A stretch of 45,711 nt of DNA. Origin: Clostridiales bacterium. Lineage in GTDB: Bacteria > Bacillota > Clostridia > Christensenellales > JAISNN01. This document shows positions 41,478 to 45,711 of the stretch, one piece after another. The position numbers and the translations under genes are program-made. Location of the stretch: the NCBI GenBank assembly GCA_031276195.1, contig JAISNN010000054.1:1-45711 (forward strand), written 5' to 3'. A model generated the notes under the pieces. The model worked only from the letters and a program-made list of their open reading frames with translations, was not told the DNA's origin and did no database searches. Within the stretch, counting starts at the first letter, position 1, and each line of letters begins with the position of its first letter.

Positions 41478-43058
41478 ATGGAATCAACGAAAAAAATGCA
41501 AAAAAAGAAAAAAAGCCCTTTCCGCGCTTTTCTAAAAGGCGTCGGGCTGTTCGTTTTGACGGTTATTCTACTCGGCGCGGTCTTTACGACCGCCGTAACT
41601 CTCGTTCAAAACGAAGCGGCATACCGCCAAAACGAAAAAACCGTCGAACCTTTTAAGCCGTCGTTATTAACGACGAACGGCAAAGTCGGTTCTCCCGGCG
41701 ACGCGCCCTTAGAGATTTACGTTATGAACGACATACATATTTTGGCGACGGACGAGCATACCGAAGGTCCGATGGACAGAGCAGAAAGCGAAGCGATTAT
41801 GACCGCTTCGTTCAAGAGAGCCGCGGAGGACGAAACGGCGCGCGCCGTAATTCTCCCGGGCGACCTTACTCACGCGGGCGACAGGGACAGTTACGCGATT
41901 CTTGAAAGAGGATTGCAAACCTTAAAGGACGCGGGCAAAGACGTCTACGCCCTGCCGGCGGGACACGATTTCAAAGACAACGGCAATCCGAACGTGCTTT
42001 CCCGCGACGAGGCGTCCGAAAAATATATGTCGTTTTTGACGGACGGCGTAGTTTTGGAATACAGCCCTTTTGACGGCGGAAAGTCGTATGTCGCGCAAAT
42101 TTCCGAAAACTACCGCCTCTTGGTGATCAACGCGGATCATATTTTCGGACGCGGTTATGAAGAAGAGGAACTCGCTTGGGTTTTGAAAGTGATATCCGAT
42201 TCGCGCCTTGCGGGGGATTATATTTTCGCTATGCAGCACTACCCCGTTTTGAATCCCTCCCCCTTATATTCGTATACGGGGAGCAAGGATTGGCACGAAT
42301 GGCATCTGAACGCCGCCGGAAAAATGGCGGACGCGGGGCTGGAATTCATCTTTACGGGGCATTCTCACGTACATTCCGTAGTGAATTACAAAACCGCCTT
42401 AGGCAACACCCTCTACAACGTCGGCACGGGAACGCTGACGGGTTCGCCCGGATTTTTCAGAAAGGTCAGATTTTCATACGACGAAGTTAAGATCGAGAGT
42501 TTGGCGTTGACGGCGGAGGAGTTAGCGGAGGTCGGAATCGACACCGCCGGAAGGAACGGTTCGGAATATATGAGAGCGGAGTTCGCAAAAATGGTTACCG
42601 ATATGGTGTATTGCGCGGCGGCGGACGATATGGAAACTTTCGCGGCGCATTGCCACGAATTCGGAATAGGGCTTTCGCGCGAAAAATTAGAAAAAGACGA
42701 CAAAAAATTGTGGAAAATTATAAGCGCGGCGGGCAAGGCGGTAGACAAAATCAAAATAAAGGACGTAAAGGCGTTGATCCTCTACGCCGGCAAGTTGGAC
42801 AAGGATTTCGAGGAGCGGTATTTAAAAGACTTCGCGGCGGAATTGATAACGGGAATTTCCTACGGCAATATGTCCTACAAGCCGGGTACGTCCGAATATC
42901 TCTTCGCGGCCCTTCTTGTCGAAAGAGCAAGACCGATCGTAAATATGATCGACAAATCGGGAAAGACGATGCGAACCGTCGAAACCTTACGCGACGCGCT
43001 CCTCTATAAGGACGGAGGACCGGACGACTTAAATCCTATATTGCCGCGGTTGAATTAG
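41478..43058 (+). CDS. Membrane-anchored calcineurin-like metallophosphoesterase
   Basis: A 526-residue protein with a Lys-rich N-terminus and one hydrophobic anchor (about 15-43), so the enzyme domain probably faces outside. Metal-binding motifs of the calcineurin-like phosphoesterase superfamily appear in order: MNDIH (D-x-H), LPGDLTHAGD, PAGHDF (the GNH[D/E] equivalent, with the Asn replaced), MQHYPV, and TGHSHVH. They suggest a dimetal phosphomono- or diesterase; the substrate is unknown. A C-terminal extension of about 190 residues is largely helical. Start: AAGGAG 9 nt before ATG 41478; the upstream in-frame ATG at 41424 would begin next to the promoter and lacks a site. Convergent with the peptidoglycan-binding gene. 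Confidence 0.87.
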   Translation: MESTKKMQKKKKSPFRAFLKGVGLFVLTVILLGAVFTTAVTLVQNEAAYRQNEKTVEPFKPSLLTTNGKVGSPGDAPLEIYVMNDIHILATDEHTEGPMDRAESEAIMTASFKRAAEDETARAVILPGDLTHAGDRDSYAILERGLQTLKDAGKDVYALPAGHDFKDNGNPNVLSRDEASEKYMSFLTDGVVLEYSPFDGGKSYVAQISENYRLLVINADHIFGRGYEEEELAWVLKVISDSRLAGDYIFAMQHYPVLNPSPLYSYTGSKDWHEWHLNAAGKMADAGLEFIFTGHSHVHSVVNYKTALGNTLYNVGTGTLTGSPGFFRKVRFSYDEVKIESLALTAEELAEVGIDTAGRNGSEYMRAEFAKMVTDMVYCAAADDMETFAAHCHEFGIGLSREKLEKDDKKLWKIISAAGKAVDKIKIKDVKALILYAGKLDKDFEERYLKDFAAELITGISYGNMSYKPGTSEYLFAALLVERARPIVNMIDKSGKTMRTVETLRDALLYKDGGPDDLNPILPRLN

Positions 43059-43148
43059 TTTCTCGACGAACCATAAAACGCTTGATCTTTATCGGTTGAA
43101 TTAAAATTTTTGCGAACCCGTCGCTTGATTCTTCCGCGGTTGAATTAG
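43044..43148 (+). repeat. Repeats of the metallophosphoesterase 3' end
   Basis: The final codons and stop of the gene, CCGCGGTTGAATTAG (43044-43058), recur as CGGTTGAATTAAA (43093-43105) and exactly as CCGCGGTTGAATTAG (43134-43148). The linkers between them are related (TCTCGACGAACC and TTGCGAACCCGTCG; CGCTTGATCTT and CGCTTGATTCTT). The period is about 42-48 bp. This is the third gene in the window whose stop region is tandemly copied downstream. Confidence 0.8.
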
Positions 43149-43188
43149 ATTTTTACGGATTATTTTATTCGCATTAAAAAAACAAACC

Positions 43189-43220
43189 TTGCGTCGAGCC
43201 TTATTGCAGGCTAAACGCAA
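43189..43220 (-). terminator. Intrinsic terminator for the peptidoglycan-binding gene
   Basis: TTGCGT (43189-43194) pairs with ACGCAA (43215-43220), and inside them AGCCT pairs with AGGCT. Read on the - strand the hairpin is followed by GGTTTGTTTTTTT, a good U-tract. Confidence 0.65.
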
Positions 43221-43250
43221 ACAACGAAAATTTACCTCTCACCTGCCCCG

Positions 43251-45326
43251 CTAACCGCTAATTCCCGTCCGTCCGTTCGCCGCGTTCGAGCGTTCTCTCA
43301 CCGCCCGCCGCCAAGTCGTCTCGTCGATCACTCCGTCCGCGGTCAAGCCGAAGCGTCTTTGGAACGCGGCAACCGCCCCTTTAAAGTCCGCGTCGAATAT
43401 GCCGTCCGCGGGAAACGCGGGTATTTCGGGATAGTAGTTATGCAATTCGTTCAAGACCAGCTGCATAGTCATAACGTCCTCTCCCGTCGAGCCTTGTTTC
43501 AAATCCGTTCCGGGATAGGTAAAAACCTCCGCTTGTTTTCCTTTGACGAGATTATAAATCCTGACGATCTGCGTCCAGGTTACCGGTCCTACGATTCCGT
43601 CCTCTTGCAAAATAAATTCGTCTTGAAAGGACTTGACCGCGTCCTCCGTCGCCGCATCGTATTTTCCGTTCACGACGAGCGGCAACACGGAATTATATAT
43701 GATCCTTATCGCGCTCAAATACCGTTGAATCAGCCTTACGTTCTCGCCGTCCGATCCTCTTCTCAGCAAAGTTCCGGGATATTCCGGCGCGGCCGCTCCT
43801 CCGCCGCCGTTGTCGGGGATTTGCACCGAACCGCTTTCAAATATCCCCTTATAGACCGAATACAGCAGTCCCCACGTCGCCGGTCCGACTACTCCGTCGG
43901 GAGAAATCCCGAAATAGCGTTGAAATTCTATGACGGCGTTTTGCAATTCATAGCCGAAATAGCCGTCTTTTATGACCGCGGGGAGCGACGCGTAAAACGG
44001 TTCTATCGAATCAAGTATAAATTGCAATTCGAGAACGTCCGTTCCCGCCGCGCCCAATCTCAAAACGGAGTTGGGCGGAGAGTTGCCGATACCGATTCTT
44101 TCGCCTTCGCTGTCTAATTCGCCGAGTTTTATGACGCCGACGTAGACGAAAGCGATGCGATACCAAGTCGCCCGTCCCACTATTCCGTCGCTGGTCATAT
44201 TAAAGGTTCGCTGAAACGCCTTTACCGCCTGACTTGTGGACGCGCCGAACACGCCGTCCGCATCGGTGATCGAAGGGATAAGCGGATAATTTATCCTTAT
44301 CCGTCTGAGATAATTTTGAATCAACGCGGTCTCGTCGCCGACGCTGCCCTGTCTTAGCGCGTAGCCGGGATAACTTTCGCTTATTCTCGCGATATTTTCC
44401 GTCGCGACTAATTCCAAGTCGTCGTCGTAATAATATTGCATAATTTCGATAGGTTCGAGTCCTTGTTCCGCGAGATTGACCGTTCCCCACTGCGACAGTC
44501 CGGCGCAAACGGAGGTTGTGCCGTTGCAATACTGCGTAAAATATGGGTTGCGGAATCCGACGCGGCGCGCGTATACGTTGAACACCTGATCGACGGTATT
44601 CGAGATATTTTCGAATATATTGCGTCCCTCGACGTAATATTGATCGTATGCGGTGGAGTTCGTTATGTCGAAGTTATAGCCTCTGCTTCTGTACCATTCG
44701 GTATAGATACGGTTGAGAGCGAAAGTAACTTGACAATGAATGTTCGCCAAAATCGCGTTCAGCGGCCACGTGGGAAAAATTTCGCTGCTCGCGACGTTTT
44801 TTATATAGTCGTCGAACGCGACCTGCACGTTCCGGACGGCGTTATTATTCGGCGTTCCCAAGTGGACGGTGATATATTCGGGTATGTAGACTTCCTTTAA
44901 AACGCGGCTCGGCAGAGTGTATTGCAGTTGGCTTGTGGGGAGCAGCAGCCCGAAGGGCGGAATATCGATTTCCTCGTCTCCGTCCGTACCGCCACCGCCG
45001 TCCGCCATACGCGTGGGGTGCATAACGACGGGAAGAATGGATCTTTCGTTATCCACGATCTCGACGCCCCTGACCGTAACCGTCGAAAAGCCCTTTTTTG
45101 AAACTATCACGTCGTATACCTCGTATGTAACTCCTTTGAATTCACCGCCGTCGATGATTCTTGCGGAGGGCGCGTAAAGGGTAAAATCACCCGCCGCACC
45201 GTTTTTGTCCGTATACGCGTCGTATACCTGTTCGCCCCCCGCGGTCAAAATCCGCACGTATGCCCCGTCGATCGGAATGGCGTTGCCGGCGGTGCGCACG
45301 TTTACAAAAAAGAACCCTCTGCCCAT
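43251..45326 (-). CDS. SpoIID-like protein with four peptidoglycan-binding domains
   Basis: A 691-residue modular protein. Residues ~5-105 form an Ig-like/carboxypeptidase-regulatory-like domain (IDGAYVRILTAGGEQVYDA). A Gly/Asp linker follows, then residues ~145-310 resemble SpoIID, the engulfment lytic transglycosylase: YIKNVASSEIFPTWPLNAI holds the conserved Glu, and CAGLSQWGTVNLAEQGLEPIEIMQYYY the terminal block. Four PG_binding_1-type repeats follow (each ending DGIVGxxTW or DGVVGPATW), the third and second separated by a Gly-rich linker. There is no signal peptide or anchor, so export is unclear; a mother-cell or spore role is possible by family analogy. Start: AGAGGG 8 nt upstream. A structured repeat lies 37 bp upstream. 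Confidence 0.85.
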   Translation of the reverse strand: MGRGFFFVNVRTAGNAIPIDGAYVRILTAGGEQVYDAYTDKNGAAGDFTLYAPSARIIDGGEFKGVTYEVYDVIVSKKGFSTVTVRGVEIVDNERSILPVVMHPTRMADGGGGTDGDEEIDIPPFGLLLPTSQLQYTLPSRVLKEVYIPEYITVHLGTPNNNAVRNVQVAFDDYIKNVASSEIFPTWPLNAILANIHCQVTFALNRIYTEWYRSRGYNFDITNSTAYDQYYVEGRNIFENISNTVDQVFNVYARRVGFRNPYFTQYCNGTTSVCAGLSQWGTVNLAEQGLEPIEIMQYYYDDDLELVATENIARISESYPGYALRQGSVGDETALIQNYLRRIRINYPLIPSITDADGVFGASTSQAVKAFQRTFNMTSDGIVGRATWYRIAFVYVGVIKLGELDSEGERIGIGNSPPNSVLRLGAAGTDVLELQFILDSIEPFYASLPAVIKDGYFGYELQNAVIEFQRYFGISPDGVVGPATWGLLYSVYKGIFESGSVQIPDNGGGGAAAPEYPGTLLRRGSDGENVRLIQRYLSAIRIIYNSVLPLVVNGKYDAATEDAVKSFQDEFILQEDGIVGPVTWTQIVRIYNLVKGKQAEVFTYPGTDLKQGSTGEDVMTMQLVLNELHNYYPEIPAFPADGIFDADFKGAVAAFQRRFGLTADGVIDETTWRRAVRERSNAANGRTGISG

Positions 45327-45362
45327 AAAACACCCTCTTAAAAAACTTATATTCGTTAGATA

Positions 45363-45486
45363 TAGCGGTTAAACTTTTAAATCAAACATATGTTTGATTT
45401 AAAACCGCATTTTATGCGGCGGTAAAATGCTTGCATTTGCCGCGGTTTACCGCTATGACGGCGGCTTTTAATCCGTACGCCGTCCT
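45363..45486. repeat. Structured interspersed repeat, full copy (copy C)
   Basis: Core 45363-45455 (93 bp): closing ends TAGCGGTTAAAC and GGTTTACCGCTA; a perfect 28-bp palindrome centred on CATATG (45376-45403); hairpin CCGCATTTTATGCGG; hairpin GCGGTAAAATGC with GCATTTGCCGC. The right flank TGACGGCGGCTTTTAATCCG matches the flank of copy A. Upstream of the peptidoglycan-binding gene. From 45487 to 45608 I see nothing else. Confidence 0.85.
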
Positions 45487-45608
45487 AATTAAAAGTTTAA
45501 CTAATATAATATCCGCGCGGAATTTAAAACGACCCTTTGCGCACGCGCTAAACACTCTTTAAACTTTTAATCCACATATACAATATACTGATATAGCAAA
45601 AAAAATGT

Positions 45609-45706
45609 TAAACCAATAACGCTAAACCAATAACGCTAAACCAATAACGCTAAACCAATAACGCTAAACCAATAACGCTAAACCAATAACGCTAAACCAA
45701 TAACGC
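45609..45706. repeat. 14-bp perfect tandem repeat, seven copies, at the window edge
   Basis: TAAACCAATAACGC repeated seven times without a mismatch, followed by TACAC at the end of the window. There are no spacers and no dyad, so this is a simple minisatellite. It may continue past the edge. Confidence 0.97.
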
Positions 45707-45711
45707 TACAC

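Noticed and set aside
45609-45711. CRISPR array
   Set aside because: The repeats are 14 bp, contiguous and without spacers; no cas gene is present.

Overview
The window reads as a chromosomal segment of a low-to-mid-GC Bacillota, most likely an uncultured Clostridia-type anaerobe. This is inferred from strong Shine-Dalgarno sites, consensus sigma-A promoters, a DapL-type diaminopimelate aminotransferase, a clostridial-style SpoIID-like/peptidoglycan-binding protein and the family make-up. The genetic code is standard. I see no rRNA, tRNA, CRISPR array, insertion sequence, phage module or defence island.

Layout. 0.2-3.2 kb (+): a kinase-like protein of the aminoglycoside phosphotransferase fold and two paralogous Pr6Pr-type membrane proteins. 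3.5-4.1 kb (-): RNase III lacking one conserved metal-binding Asp. 4.4-8.5 kb (+): a flavin-binding PNPOx-like protein, a GPH-type sugar/cation symporter, an AhpD/CMD-like protein and an SDR resembling the mycofactocin-coupled group, a plausible small catabolic locus. 8.8-12.8 kb (-): DNA repair, ruvC and ruvA (no ruvB nearby) and ligA with a repetitive insert. 13-16.1 kb (+): argG and argH. 16.3-22.1 kb (-): xseB, an RluA-type pseudouridine synthase, an RlmI-like methyltransferase and ileS. 22.5-23.7 kb (+): a second APH-fold protein. 23.9-37.7 kb (-): a biosynthetic run transcribed as purA, purF, carA, carB-dapF, guaA, pyrG, dapL. 38.3-41.1 kb (-): an MFS transporter and a DUF2804 protein. 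41.5-43.1 kb (+): a membrane-anchored metallophosphoesterase. 43.3-45.3 kb (-): a SpoIID-like protein with four peptidoglycan-binding domains.

Metabolic logic. CarAB feeds carbamoyl phosphate to arginine (ArgG/ArgH) and pyrimidines (PyrG); PurF, PurA and GuaA cover purines; DapL makes LL-diaminopimelate and DapF epimerises it to meso-diaminopimelate. CarB and DapF are encoded in one continuous 1350-codon frame that still keeps a ribosome-binding site and ATG for DapF.

The most unusual aspect is the non-coding DNA. Almost every spacer is 170-450 bp long and filled with degenerate tandem duplications (several periods near 45, 90 or 135 bp), some reaching across the stop codon of the neighbouring gene or lying inside genes. 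Two short palindrome families dominate: a GC-type (CGCGGTA-NNN-TACCGCG, flanked by an A-tract on the coding strand) and an AT-type (GCATAGTATTCTA and variants). They occupy largely separate stretches of the window. A third, ~100-bp element with a closing inverted repeat and three internal hairpins occurs three times. These repeats, the CarB-DapF reading frame and the RNase III substitution are the points most worth following up.
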